Counted from the stretch's first letter, positions 25,031 through 33,968 are shown. The stretch: DNA of 64,000 nucleotides from Paenibacillus brevis (GCF_018919145.1 NZ_JAHLQJ010000014.1:62001-126000); one strand, 5' to 3'. The notes: generated from the sequence alone by a model not told the origin. Made by a program: numbers and translations.

Positions 25031-26878
25031 CTAGTAGACATCCCGCTGATAGCGCTGCTGCCGCTGCATTTCTGTCAGCCTCTCTGCCGCCGCTTCCGGC
25101 GTAAGACCGCCTTCCTGAATCAGGATTGTTGCAAGAGCGGCGTGAACATCATGTGCCATGCTTCCTTCATCACCGCATACATAGACCACGGCTCCTTGTT
25201 CAAGCCAGTTGAACAGCTCCTTGCTGTGCTCCAGCATACGGTGCTGGACATAAACCTTCTGCTCGGTATCTCTCGAGAAAGCAACGTCCATACGTGTCAG
25301 CACCCCGTCCTTCAGCCAGCGCTGCCATTCCACTTGATACAGAAAATCAGTCGTAAAGTGCTGATCCCCGTAAAAAAGCCAGCTCTCGCCTTGTGCGCCG
25401 CTCTCTTCCCGCTCGCTTAAAAATGCTCTGAAGGGAGCTACACCCGTACCCGGGCCAATCATAATGATTCTGGTATCCGAGTCCTTTGGCAGCTTAAAGT
25501 TCGGGTTATGCTGAATGAACACAGGCAACGTATCCCCTGGCTGCACGCGCTCTGCCAATTGGACAGAGGTTACGCCGCGGCGCTGCCGTCCATGCGCTTC
25601 AAATCTTACGGCTCTAACCGTCACATGCACTTCTTCCGGAGTTGCCTTGGAGCTACTGGCAATCGAATACAGCCTTGGCGGCAGCTTACGAAGCAAGCTG
25701 GTCAATACATCCGGACCGATGCCCTGAAGATGATAATCCTGCACGAGATCCAAGAGATCTCTTCCCTGCAGATAACCTTTCAAAGCCTCTTCCTCGCCTG
25801 GCGATACAAGCTTTACCAGTCCCTCATGTCCAGTGATATCCGCCAATCGGATAAGAAGCGGCTTGGTCAACACCGTGATCTCAAAGTGTCTCTGCAATGC
25901 TTCCCGCGAGGGGAGCAAATCGCCCGATTTGGATACCGTAACCTCTTCCGCACCGCTCCAACCCAACGTTGCGATTAACGCATCCACAAGCTGCGGGTCA
26001 TTCTCCGGATAAATGCCGAGGCTGTCCCCTGGTTCATAATCCAAGCCAGAGCCTTCCAACGAAATTTCCAGATGTCGCGTTTCCCGCGCCGAGCCGCGTC
26101 CGTTCAAATTCAGGTTTTCCAGCACTTCTGCCCGGAATGGATTATCGCGTGAATAAGACGATTCTCCCGCTTCCACTTGAGCTGTGAGATCCTCCGTCTT
26201 TAATGTCGCAGACCCCGATCCGGCGGAAAGAGCCGATGTAACCTGCGAGAACCATGCGCCAGCATCCTCGCTGAAATCCACATCGCAGTCCACCCGCGGT
26301 ACAAGCCGTTGACCGCCCAATTCCTCAAGCCGTTTGTCAAAGTCCTTGCCGGTTTGGCAGAAAAACTCATAGGACGTATCCCCCAGCGCAAGCACGGAAA
26401 ACCTTAGCCCATCCAACTTCGGAGCCCGCTTGCTGTTCAAGAACTCATAGAACGAAATAGCGCTGTCAGGCGGTTCTCCTTCTCCATGGGTACTTACAAT
26501 CACTAATAATTGATTCGTCTTTTTTAAATTACCTGTCTTATAATCACCCATCGATGATAGAGTCACTTGATACTGCTCGGCTTCCAGTGCTTTCGCAAAT
26601 TTCTTTGCCAAGCCGCTGCTGTTGCCGGTTTGCGAGCCGTACAGAATCGTGATCTCTTTCGATGCCGCAGGAACCGGCACAGCTGCGGAAGGTGCTGCAG
26701 ATTGAACTGACACAGCCGGGCCTGCAAGCCCCCCCGAAATACCTGCACCAGCAAGAGCTGTCAAATAACCGCTTAGCCATACCCGCTGCGAATCCGTTAA
26801 TGACGGGAGCAGCCGGTTCAGCAGCTCTGTCTGTTCCTGATTAAACGGGCTGTTCGATACTTGTAATTCCAAGCTCAT
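25031..26878 (-). CDS. cysJ: Sulfite reductase flavoprotein subunit
   Basis: Alpha subunit that moves electrons from NADPH via FAD and FMN to CysI. It has an N-terminal flavodoxin domain (about 75-215, ITILYGSQTGNSSGLAKKF), then a connecting/FAD domain with RLYSIASSS and an NADPH domain with IGPGTGVAPFRAF, ending in the conserved ERYQRDVY-type RYQRDVY. The start is drawn at ATG 26878 directly after GGTGAGGTGG. A TTG four codons upstream is the alternative, with a weaker ribosome site. Confidence 0.95.
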   Translation of the reverse strand: MSLELQVSNSPFNQEQTELLNRLLPSLTDSQRVWLSGYLTALAGAGISGGLAGPAVSVQSAAPSAAVPVPAASKEITILYGSQTGNSSGLAKKFAKALEAEQYQVTLSSMGDYKTGNLKKTNQLLVIVSTHGEGEPPDSAISFYEFLNSKRAPKLDGLRFSVLALGDTSYEFFCQTGKDFDKRLEELGGQRLVPRVDCDVDFSEDAGAWFSQVTSALSAGSGSATLKTEDLTAQVEAGESSYSRDNPFRAEVLENLNLNGRGSARETRHLEISLEGSGLDYEPGDSLGIYPENDPQLVDALIATLGWSGAEEVTVSKSGDLLPSREALQRHFEITVLTKPLLIRLADITGHEGLVKLVSPGEEEALKGYLQGRDLLDLVQDYHLQGIGPDVLTSLLRKLPPRLYSIASSSKATPEEVHVTVRAVRFEAHGRQRRGVTSVQLAERVQPGDTLPVFIQHNPNFKLPKDSDTRIIMIGPGTGVAPFRAFLSEREESGAQGESWLFYGDQHFTTDFLYQVEWQRWLKDGVLTRMDVAFSRDTEQKVYVQHRMLEHSKELFNWLEQGAVVYVCGDEGSMAHDVHAALATILIQEGGLTPEAAAERLTEMQRQQRYQRDVY

Positions 26879-26912
26879 CCACCTCACCAAGCCTACATAG
26901 AATTCTGCATTA

Positions 26913-26937
26913 AATTCCTAGTAACGCACTAAGAATT
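26913..26937. promoter_or_regulatory. Imperfect 25-bp palindrome, candidate CymR-type operator
   Basis: Arms AATTCCTAGT and ACTAAGAATT (9 of 10 matched) around AACGC, 35 bp before cysJ. On the minus strand it overlaps a TATAAT. The TAGGAATT half resembles the CymR cysteine-repressor motif as I remember it. Identity of the regulator is inference. Confidence 0.4.
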
Positions 26938-27051
26938 ATACTCTCTTGAAATTATCACAGCTCATGAAGCTGGTCAATTATAATGATTTTATAGATACTA
27001 TTAAATTTACTGATAGTTAACATAATATATATTACGTTTATTATAAGTAAA

Positions 27052-27084
27052 TAAAAAAACCGGAAGCATTCTCTGCCTCCGGTT
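27052..27084 (-). terminator. Terminator after the VOC-family gene
   Basis: Stem AACCGGAGGCA / TGCTTCCGGTT-like (27058-27084), followed by seven T on the minus strand. Confidence 0.88.
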
Positions 27085-27089
27085 CTTGC

Positions 27090-27524
27090 TTACTTATATT
27101 CACTTGCCCCTTTGGTGAAAATCTGGAACATGATGCCGAATTTGTCCGTTACCATACCATATCCAGGACTAAAGAAGGTCTTCTGGAAAGGCAGCTCGAC
27201 CTTCCCCTCTTCGGCCAAAGCATCAAAGATGCGTTTCGCCTTCGACTCCTCATCCGTAGTTAGGCACACAGACAGCATACCGCCCAATTTGGGAGGATTC
27301 CCCGGGAAAGCATCCGAGAACATCATTTCTGCACCATCCACATTCAATGCGGCATGGGATATTTTATCCTTCATTTCTACCGGTAGTGGAAAATCCGGAT
27401 TATCAGGCATTTCGCCAAAGGTCTTCAGGAACAAAATCTCAGCGCCTAGCGCTTGCTGGTAAAATGTAATTGCTTCTCTCGCATTGCCATCCATTGTTAA
27501 GTAAGGTGCCAGTTCTATAGCCAT
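27090..27524 (-). CDS. VOC-superfamily protein, PhnB-like
   Basis: Glyoxalase/bleomycin-resistance fold protein of 144 residues (3-demethylubiquinone methyltransferase-like, PhnB/YjdN group). It opens MAIELAPYLTMDGNAREAITFYQQALGAEI and has SHAALNVDGAEMMFSDAFPG in the centre. The ATG at 27524 is nine bases after GAGGAG; a TTG nine bases upstream touches the ribosome site. Enzymatic role not predictable; single-gene unit. Confidence 0.85.
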   Translation of the reverse strand: MAIELAPYLTMDGNAREAITFYQQALGAEILFLKTFGEMPDNPDFPLPVEMKDKISHAALNVDGAEMMFSDAFPGNPPKLGGMLSVCLTTDEESKAKRIFDALAEEGKVELPFQKTFFSPGYGMVTDKFGIMFQIFTKGASEYK

Positions 27525-27562
27525 GATTGTCAACTCCTCTAAATTTGTTCATGGCTATCATA

Positions 27563-27832
27563 CTAGTTATTTAATTGATTTTCCACTTCCGCCAGAAATC
27601 CGCGGTCTGTTTCCAAGCTTTCTTTGGCCCGGTCAATCGGCTCCTGATTCATCCGGCCTTCTGCCTGGGCGATTGAACGCTCCGCTTTCTCCAGCGCATT
27701 GCGCGCATTCTGCACGGTCTCCTCGCTGGGATGAGATTGAGCCTGCTTCACCGCCCGGTGCACGTTCTCAACGGATTGCTGGGCGAGTGAGATCGGATTT
27801 TGAGATTGCAAGCTGGAAAATGGGTTATCCAT
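27563..27832 (-). CDS. Small helical protein of unknown function, 89 aa
   Basis: Begins MDNPFSSLQSQNPISLAQQS and is predicted almost wholly helical, with Glu/Gln/Ala-rich repeats (ENVHRAVKQAQSHPSEETVQNA, ALEKAERSIAQAEG) typical of a two- or three-helix bundle. The ATG at 27832 follows AGGAGG; the upstream ATG at 27865 has no site. I do not recognise a named family. It is 38 bp upstream of the VOC gene on the same strand and may share its message. Confidence 0.75.
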   Translation of the reverse strand: MDNPFSSLQSQNPISLAQQSVENVHRAVKQAQSHPSEETVQNARNALEKAERSIAQAEGRMNQEPIDRAKESLETDRGFLAEVENQLNN

Positions 27833-27976
27833 ATTATCTGCCTCCTGTCTGACTGAACGATACATGTACTAATCTGAGGCAATAGGCTCAAAATTATTCC
27901 CGCTTTGCGCCATTCTCATGCCGGGACTATAATAGAACAATAATTTATAAAGCAGTCAGAGAAGGAGAAAAAGCAT

Positions 27977-29209
27977 ATGTCAGATTTCAGCACACTACTT
28001 AGCAGCTATGCCGATCTGGTCATCAAGGTCGGGGTTAATATCCAGCACGGGCAGGCCTTGATCGTTCAGGCGCCGTTAGAGACAGCCGAGTTCACGCGAC
28101 TGGTTGTAGCCAAGGCTTATGAAGCCGGTGCAAAGTATGTACAGGTGGATTGGGACGATGAAGCGATAACCCGCATCCGTTATGAAAAGGCTGCAGACGA
28201 TTCGTTCGACTATTATCCGAAATGGCATGCCGACATGCTGGAGCGCTTTGCCGAAGAAGGCGGAGCCCTGTTACATATTAAAGTGCCTGATCCGATGCTG
28301 TTAAAAGGCATTGACGGCAGCAAGGTTTCCCGGGCCGTCAAGGCCGCGGCCATTGCACGCCAAGGCTTTCAGCAATATACCCGCAACAACCGGATCACTT
28401 GGTCGTTGATCAAGGCGCCTACTCGGGCCTGGGCGGATAAAGTATTCTCCGACTTGCCGGAAGAAGAGCGGGTGCAGGCGATGTGGGACGCCGTGTTACA
28501 GATGAACCGGGTAACGGACGGCAAGGATGCCGTAGCTGCATGGCAGGATCACATTGCCCATCTTAAAGAACGCCAAAACGCCATGAACGCCAAGCGATAC
28601 AAAAGCCTGCACTATCGCGCTCCTGGAACCGACTTGAAGGTCGGCTTGCCGGAGGGGCATCTGTGGCTCGGCGGCGGCGATTATAATGAAGCCGGCGTTT
28701 ATTTCGTGGCGAATATGCCGACGGAGGAAATCTATTCCATGCCGCTGCGGACGGCTGTAAACGGCACGGTCACCAGCACCATGCCGCTGAACCTGAACGG
28801 CCGCCTGGTTGAAGGCATTCGTCTTACCTTCAAGGACGGCAAAGTGGTATCCTATGAAGCTGCTTCCGGTGAAGAGCATCTGGCATCCCTGCTTGAAACC
28901 GATGAAGGTGCCAGCTACCTCGGCGAGATTGCTTTGGTGCCTCATGATTCTCCCATTTCGCGGATGAACCGGATTTTCTACAATACCGGTATTGATGAGA
29001 ACGCCTCCTGTCACTTCGCATTAGGTAGTGCCTATCCTGTGAACATCGAAGGCGGTGCTGCCCTCAGCAAGGAAGAACTGCTGTCGCGCGGCGCCAACGT
29101 CAGCCTGACCCATGTCGATTTCATGGTGGGCTCCGCGGAGCTGGACATCGACGGCGAGCTTGAAGACGGTTCAATTGAACCAGTATTTCGTCAAGGGAAC
29201 TGGATTTGA
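27977..29209 (+). CDS. M29-family aminopeptidase (AmpS/PepS-like)
   Basis: Metal-dependent aminopeptidase of 410 residues (B. subtilis AmpS 410). The M29 family metal ligands fall in the C-terminal half: GGDYNEAGVYFVANMPTEEIYSMP, SGEEHLASLLETDEGASYLGEIALVPHDSPI, ENASCHFALGSAY and LTHVDFMVGS. The ATG follows GAGAAGGAG. It is a single cytoplasmic gene flanked by a terminator and probably serves general peptide turnover. Confidence 0.95.
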   Translation: MSDFSTLLSSYADLVIKVGVNIQHGQALIVQAPLETAEFTRLVVAKAYEAGAKYVQVDWDDEAITRIRYEKAADDSFDYYPKWHADMLERFAEEGGALLHIKVPDPMLLKGIDGSKVSRAVKAAAIARQGFQQYTRNNRITWSLIKAPTRAWADKVFSDLPEEERVQAMWDAVLQMNRVTDGKDAVAAWQDHIAHLKERQNAMNAKRYKSLHYRAPGTDLKVGLPEGHLWLGGGDYNEAGVYFVANMPTEEIYSMPLRTAVNGTVTSTMPLNLNGRLVEGIRLTFKDGKVVSYEAASGEEHLASLLETDEGASYLGEIALVPHDSPISRMNRIFYNTGIDENASCHFALGSAYPVNIEGGAALSKEELLSRGANVSLTHVDFMVGSAELDIDGELEDGSIEPVFRQGNWI

Positions 29210-29223
29210 TGTCACTTTAAATG

Positions 29224-29258
29224 AAAAACGCCGCTATATTAACCTATAGCGGCGTTTC
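29224..29258. terminator. Bidirectional terminator between ampS-like gene and GNAT gene
   Basis: Perfect stem AAACGCCGCTATA / TATAGCGGCGTTT with an A-run before and T-rich tail after, able to work on both strands. Confidence 0.88.
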
Positions 29259-29268
29259 CTTTGTCTCT

Positions 29269-30036
29269 CTAAGCGTTCATGTTCTTTACAAATCCAGCTT
29301 CCTTCGCAGTCATCTCCACCCATGCCGGCTTGAATCCGCTGGCAATTGCGTTGCGTACCGATTTGATGTTGGACCATGCTGCACAATAAAACGGCACTTT
29401 CCCTCGCTGGATGACCTCCACAGCCAGACGGCTAGTCAATGCAGAAGCAATCCCTTGTTTCCGATAAGACGGCAGAACATCCACCCCAATCTGCCACATC
29501 GTATCGCAATCTGCAGAGCACCCAGCCAATCCGATGAGCTCCCCTTCCTCATAAGCTCCGACAGCCAATACATCCAGATGCTTGCGTTTTTCACACAGGG
29601 CGTTGCCCCATTCGCTTGTGTACAGCCCGCCGAAGCTCTCCGGTGTCAACAGCTTCAGCTCATAGCTGCAATCTAACTCACGAAGAAGGCTTAGATCGGG
29701 AAGAAAGTACTCCGCCATGAAGCAAATCCGCCGGTTTCTCTTGCGCAGCTCCTCATCAAGAACATGCAGGTTCGGTGTCTCAAAACAGTGCTCTATGGGA
29801 TACTTGTTTATGTAGTCCTCTACGATACCAGCGATCTCATCATCCACTGACGCAACGATGTTATGGCCGTAAGAAACTAAATTGCAATAAAAGGGCAGCG
29901 TCAAGTATTTTCTCGCATTCGGGCCAGCCGCAGAAGTAACGACCTTATTTTCTTGTTGGCAAAAATCACTTTCATGACAATTCAAATCCATGGCCGATTG
30001 CCGCATAGCAATTTTCAATATATCTTGATTCGTCAC
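29269..30036 (-). CDS. GNAT-family N-acetyltransferase
   Basis: Protein of 255 residues whose C-terminal half carries a GNAT domain. The acetyl-CoA loop reads VLPSYRKQGIASALTSRLAVEVIQRGKVPFYCAAWSNIKSVRNAIASGFKPAW (Q/RxxGxA equivalent KQGIAS). The N-terminal 120 residues include DLNCHESDFCQQENKVV, a feature of GNAT members related to lantibiotic or phosphinothricin-unrelated groups. Substrate unknown. The promoter must lie in the AT-rich 30040-30200 interval. Confidence 0.82.
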   Translation of the reverse strand: MTNQDILKIAMRQSAMDLNCHESDFCQQENKVVTSAAGPNARKYLTLPFYCNLVSYGHNIVASVDDEIAGIVEDYINKYPIEHCFETPNLHVLDEELRKRNRRICFMAEYFLPDLSLLRELDCSYELKLLTPESFGGLYTSEWGNALCEKRKHLDVLAVGAYEEGELIGLAGCSADCDTMWQIGVDVLPSYRKQGIASALTSRLAVEVIQRGKVPFYCAAWSNIKSVRNAIASGFKPAWVEMTAKEAGFVKNMNA

Positions 30037-30220
30037 GTATAGGTGCCTCCTATTTCGATTTGTTCAAGGTATGGCATACACCTATAATAACAGGCGCAAG
30101 GAAGCTTCAGATAGATGCATAGCTTATTTCTTGAGAATAATGATTTTATATTTTTGAAACGAAAACGAAAATTAAATATAATGGGGTTAGTGCACCAACG
30201 GGTAAGGTGGGGGGACGGTC

Positions 30221-30694
30221 ATGAACAAAGAAGAACAGGCCTTAACGGGTTTCAGGGACTTATTCAATAAAATGGTCTGGCTTAATAAATCTAAAATGGA
30301 AGAACGCCTTAAGGGCTATAAGCCTTCTGAGGTACATTGCATCGAATATATCGAAAAAAATGTGGATCCGAACGTGACAAAGCTGGCGGAATCCCTTTAC
30401 ATGACCAGCGGCGCCATAAGTAAAATAACGAAGAAGCTTATGAATAAAGGCATCGTCGAAAGTTACCAGAAGCCCGAGAACAAGAAAGAAATCTATTTCA
30501 GGCTTACCGGGCAAGGGAAGGTTATCTATAACATCCATGAGGAACTCCACCAAGAGTTTCGTGATCGCGATAAAGCCGTATTTGAACAGATAACCGAAGA
30601 ACAGTATGACAGTATGCTTGTTTTCATTGATAAATATAGCAGGCATTTGGATACAGAAATAAAGAAGCAAGGTATAGCTATAAAATCAGAGTAG
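30221..30694 (+). CDS. MarR-family transcriptional regulator
   Basis: Winged-helix regulator of 157 residues. The recognition helix region reads TKLAESLYMTSGAISKITKKLMNKGIVES, followed by a wing QKPENKKEIYFRLTGQGK and a C-terminal dimerisation helix. The start follows GTGGGGGGACGGTC. It sits before an MFS exporter gene on the same strand, separated by a terminator and an inverted repeat, so it probably represses that exporter. Confidence 0.9.
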   Translation: MNKEEQALTGFRDLFNKMVWLNKSKMEERLKGYKPSEVHCIEYIEKNVDPNVTKLAESLYMTSGAISKITKKLMNKGIVESYQKPENKKEIYFRLTGQGKVIYNIHEELHQEFRDRDKAVFEQITEEQYDSMLVFIDKYSRHLDTEIKKQGIAIKSE

Positions 30695-30712
30695 ATTTAA
30701 CTAAAAATAACT

Positions 30713-30754
30713 TGCAGGCAGCCTACGCTTTTGTGAAAGGCTGTCTTTTTTTCG
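30713..30754 (+). terminator. Terminator after the marR-like gene
   Basis: Stem ACAGCCT / AGGCTGT region (GGCAGCCT...AGGCTGTC) followed by seven T. It separates marR from the exporter gene. Confidence 0.8.
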
Positions 30755-30768
30755 CCATCATTTTGTTG

Positions 30769-30810
30769 CCAAGGAAACAAAATGATGGTACGATATTTTT
30801 GTTTCCTAGG
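30769..30810. promoter_or_regulatory. Inverted repeat before the MFS gene, candidate MarR operator
   Basis: Arms CCAAGGAAACAAAA and TTTTGTTTCCTAGG (13 of 14 matched), spaced by 14 bp, 30 bp before the exporter start codon. On RNA the arms could also form a hairpin close to the ribosome site. I could not find a clear second copy before marR itself. Confidence 0.5.
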
Positions 30811-30840
30811 AAGAAAAAACGCTTTAATGAGGAGAATACT

Positions 30841-32073
30841 ATGTTCAAATCCAGATCACACAATAAACATTCCGCATCACAAGCCATAGATAAACACGCC
30901 TTAATATTCGGTCTTATCTCTGTATTTCTCTGCGGAGTAGGCTTCAGCATCATAACGCCCGTCGTCCCTTTTCTGGTTCAGCCATATATAAGCAACCCGG
31001 AAGATCAAGCTATAGCTGTTACGCTCCTGACCGCTGTATATGCCGCCTTCGTGTTTTTCGCGGCCCCTGCACTTGGAGCCTTGAGCGATAAATATGGTCG
31101 CCGTCCGTTGCTTTTAATATGCCTTTTGGGCTCAGCAATCGGATACTTCATATTTGGCATGGGAGGAGCTCTATGGGTTCTATTTGCCGGACGCATCATA
31201 GAAGGTATAACAGGCGGGAGCATAAGCACGATCTTCGCCTATTTTGCAGACATCATTCCTCAGGAAGAGAGAACGAAATACTTTGGATGGGTGAGCGCGG
31301 TCGCTGGTGCAGGTGCTGTTATTGGTCCGGCTTTAGGCGGATTACTTGCCAAGTTTGGCTATTCCGTCCCCTTGTATTTTGGGGCAATCATCACTTTATT
31401 GAATGTTCTGTATGGATTCTTCTTTATGCCCGAGAGCCTTGAAAAGCATCACCGGCAGAAAGAGATTACTTTTGTAAGACTGAATCCATTCAGCCAGCTT
31501 GCAAACGTGCTTTCCATGAAAAGCTTAAACAGACTGCTTATCTCAGCATTCTTGCTCTGGATACCCAATGGATCTTTACAAGCAGTGTTTTCCCAATTTA
31601 CAATGGATACTTTCAACTGGAAGCCTGCTCTAATCGGACTTATGTTCTCCATTATGGGTTTCCAAGACATCATTTCACAGGCCTTCATTATGCCACAGCT
31701 TTTGAAGAAGCTTAGTGATAAACGGATAGCCGTCCTTGGGATGGCCTCGGAGATTATAGGATACGGTCTTATTGCTACATCCGCTTTGTTCTCCTTCTAT
31801 CCTTTTCTTATCGCTGGAATGTTTATTTTCGGTTTTGGCGATTCGATCTTTGGCCCTTCATTCAATGGCATGCTCTCCAAATCTGTCGAAGCCAAGAAGC
31901 AAGGAAGCATTCAAGGCGGTAGTCAAGCTATTCAAGCTTTAGCCAGAATGATTGGACCCGTCATTGGGGGTCGAATCTATGTATCACTCGGTCATGCCGC
32001 CCCCGCTTTTATGGGGATGATTCTTATCGCAGCAGCAATACCCGTTTTATATAAGAGAACGCTTGTAAATTAG
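30841..32073 (+). CDS. MFS drug exporter, TetA-like
   Basis: Twelve-helix major facilitator of 410 residues related to Tet(A)-type proton/drug antiporters. Motif A is GALSDKYGRRPLLL between helices 2 and 3, and motif C-like GAGAVIGPALGGLLAKFG lies in helix 5. The ATG at 30841 follows GAGGAG; a longer frame from 30712 would include the terminator of marR. Control by the adjacent MarR protein is likely. The drug substrate cannot be inferred. Confidence 0.9.
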   Translation: MFKSRSHNKHSASQAIDKHALIFGLISVFLCGVGFSIITPVVPFLVQPYISNPEDQAIAVTLLTAVYAAFVFFAAPALGALSDKYGRRPLLLICLLGSAIGYFIFGMGGALWVLFAGRIIEGITGGSISTIFAYFADIIPQEERTKYFGWVSAVAGAGAVIGPALGGLLAKFGYSVPLYFGAIITLLNVLYGFFFMPESLEKHHRQKEITFVRLNPFSQLANVLSMKSLNRLLISAFLLWIPNGSLQAVFSQFTMDTFNWKPALIGLMFSIMGFQDIISQAFIMPQLLKKLSDKRIAVLGMASEIIGYGLIATSALFSFYPFLIAGMFIFGFGDSIFGPSFNGMLSKSVEAKKQGSIQGGSQAIQALARMIGPVIGGRIYVSLGHAAPAFMGMILIAAAIPVLYKRTLVN

Positions 32074-32096
32074 ATGCAGTGCATGTGACCGCACAA

Positions 32097-32326
32097 AAAA
32101 AGAAGACTCGCGCGATTCCGTTTCGCGCAAGCCTTCTGGGGTGGGAAGCGATATTAAATATGGTTAAGCAACTTTCCAATTGCTAGGGAACTTTACCAGA
32201 CAAGAGACCAAGCAACAGCTTCCGTCTCTTTCTTCTTTCACGAGGTTTCATGGTGAATCAACTGCCTTTCCGGATGAGCTTGAAGCATCATCCCGTTGTG
32301 CTGTATGATCATTACCACTTCCCACT
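32097..32326 (-). ncRNA. Probable structured RNA transcript of unknown class (~230 nt)
   Basis: A minus-strand unit between convergent genes. A TATATTATAA-type -10 lies at 32339-32330, with no good -35. Just downstream starts GTGGGAAG (32325-32318), which pairs perfectly with CTTCCCAC at 32148-32141. Inside are hairpins GGATGATGCTT/AAGCTCATCC, TTCAC/GTGAA, AAGAGAC/GTCTCTT (with AAGC/GCTT) and AGCAA/TTGCT. A strong terminator GAAG...GCGCGA/TCGCGC...CTTC with seven T follows at 32135-32098. Two tiny overlapping frames of 24 and 22 codons (the second basic, MKPRERRKRRKLLLGLLSGK...) also fit, with weak ribosome sites. I do not recognise the RNA family. Confidence 0.55.
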
Positions 32327-32423
32327 TACTTATAATATACCCGTCTCACAGAAAATAAATCACCGCGCTTGGCCCTAATAAATGAACAAATTGTGAACTC
32401 ATGTATTTCCATCGAGTACTAGG

Positions 32424-33827
32424 CTACACCTCCCTGATATCTTGAGCAATTCGCTTGGCTGTAGCCTCACCATTAGCGATGCAGTCAGGGATACCCACCC
32501 CATAGTACGAGCAGCCCGCCAATAGAACTCTAGGATAAAGCAGCTTCATCTTCTCTTCCAAGGAACGCACCAGCTCCGGATGCTGTAAATGATAATTAGG
32601 CATCGCATCCAGCCATTTATAGATAACGCAGGATACCGGCTCTGCCTGGATGCCCAGGCTGCGTGCCACATCGGAAAGTGCAAGGTCCAGCAGTTGCCCC
32701 TCTGTCATACTCGCCAATTCCTCAAAGCCGGGACTGGTGCTCTTGTAAAAGAGCCTGGTAAGAAATTTACCTTCCGCCGACGTATGCGGCCATTTTCGGC
32801 TTGTCCATGTACAGGCATTGCAGCGGACATCCTCTGATCCCGAGACAATAAATCCTGTTCCGTCCACGGGCAGCGCATCGTCATCCAGGTCAAACCCGAG
32901 GTACACGCTGAGCATCGAGCTGCCGCGAAGCCTGGAGAAATCCCGGTTCAGATCATCGCTATTCAGCATGGACATTGCAGCCTGATGCGGTGCGCTGAGC
33001 ACGATATAATCCGCTGGCAAAATAGACCCGTCCCCCAATTGTACCTGGTAGCTTGGAGAAGAATCCGAGGATTTTTGAATGCCGTTCACCGGAACTCCCT
33101 TGATGAATTCAACATTCTTCAGCTTCTCTTCGAACCGGTCAACCAAACGGCCAAGCCCGCCGTTAAAGGAGAAAAACTTCTTATTTCCGTTCCCTTTAAA
33201 GAGGTGCCGATTTGCCTCCAGCCCCAACATAATACTGCCATATTCATTTTTATAATCCAGCAAATAAGGCATCGTGGAAGCCAGTGTCAAATCCTTCAAG
33301 GTGCCGGAATATACGCCCGACAACACCGGAGCAATTTGCTTGCTAACCAGTTCTTCCCCAAGAAAAGCTTCCAGGAATACTCCCACCGAGTCTTCTGCGG
33401 TATAGCTTTCGTTCGGCGTGTAGATATCCCTGAGCGCCTCCACCTTCCCCTCTGCCGATACCAATTTGCTCTTTGCCAAGGATTCAAGTCCGATCGGGAT
33501 GCCGAATACCGCCTCTTCCGGAATCAGCTTAAGCTGTCCTTCCGTGTAAATGTATGATTTTCCTGTAGCATTATAGACAACTTCCTCAGCCAAGCCCAGC
33601 TCTTCAAGCAATGGAACCGTATTCTGCTTGCGCGTAACAATAGAGTCTGCCCCAGCCTCCATAATAAAGCCTGATTCATGAATCGTATGTATTTTCCCGC
33701 CCAGCTTCTCCTGTGCCTCAACAACCACGATTCGAAGCTGCTCCTGTGCTTCAGATAACTCCCGCTCTAGATAATAAGCCGCTGACAGGCCGGTAATTCC
33801 CCCGCCAACAATGACAACCGTCTTCAA
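32424..33827 (-). CDS. hemY: Coproporphyrinogen III oxidase / protoporphyrinogen oxidase (HemY/CgoX)
   Basis: FAD enzyme of heme synthesis that in Gram-positives oxidises coproporphyrinogen III to coproporphyrin III. The 467-residue protein begins MKTVVIVGGGITGLSAAYYLE with the dinucleotide fold and ends with the conserved GVGIPDCIANGEATAKRIA. The start is TTG at 33827, six bases after GAGGTGG. Upstream TTG at 33842 overlaps that site. hemE and hemH are not in the window, so the gene is detached from the usual hemEHY cluster. Confidence 0.94.
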   Translation of the reverse strand: MKTVVIVGGGITGLSAAYYLERELSEAQEQLRIVVVEAQEKLGGKIHTIHESGFIMEAGADSIVTRKQNTVPLLEELGLAEEVVYNATGKSYIYTEGQLKLIPEEAVFGIPIGLESLAKSKLVSAEGKVEALRDIYTPNESYTAEDSVGVFLEAFLGEELVSKQIAPVLSGVYSGTLKDLTLASTMPYLLDYKNEYGSIMLGLEANRHLFKGNGNKKFFSFNGGLGRLVDRFEEKLKNVEFIKGVPVNGIQKSSDSSPSYQVQLGDGSILPADYIVLSAPHQAAMSMLNSDDLNRDFSRLRGSSMLSVYLGFDLDDDALPVDGTGFIVSGSEDVRCNACTWTSRKWPHTSAEGKFLTRLFYKSTSPGFEELASMTEGQLLDLALSDVARSLGIQAEPVSCVIYKWLDAMPNYHLQHPELVRSLEEKMKLLYPRVLLAGCSYYGVGIPDCIANGEATAKRIAQDIREV

Positions 33828-33910
33828 TCGCTTCCACCTCAATCAGAAAATTGTTTCGCCTATCTTGCCTATTCTTCATGATACCTTAATCAACCCGGAC
33901 GAACAATGCA

Positions 33911-33954
33911 AGCAAAAAAGCTGCCTACAGACCGTTGATCTGAAGACAGCTTTG
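33911..33954 (-). terminator. Terminator after the TipAS-type MerR gene
   Basis: Stem AAAGCTGTCTTCAGATC / GGTCTGTAGGCAGCTTT followed by six T on the minus strand. Confidence 0.87.
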
Positions 33955-33968
33955 AAGCCTGCATCCTT

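Noticed and set aside
30712..30840. Upstream extension of the MFS gene by 43 codons
   Set aside because: It would read through a terminator and the inverted repeat; ATG 30841 has a clear GAGGAG site.
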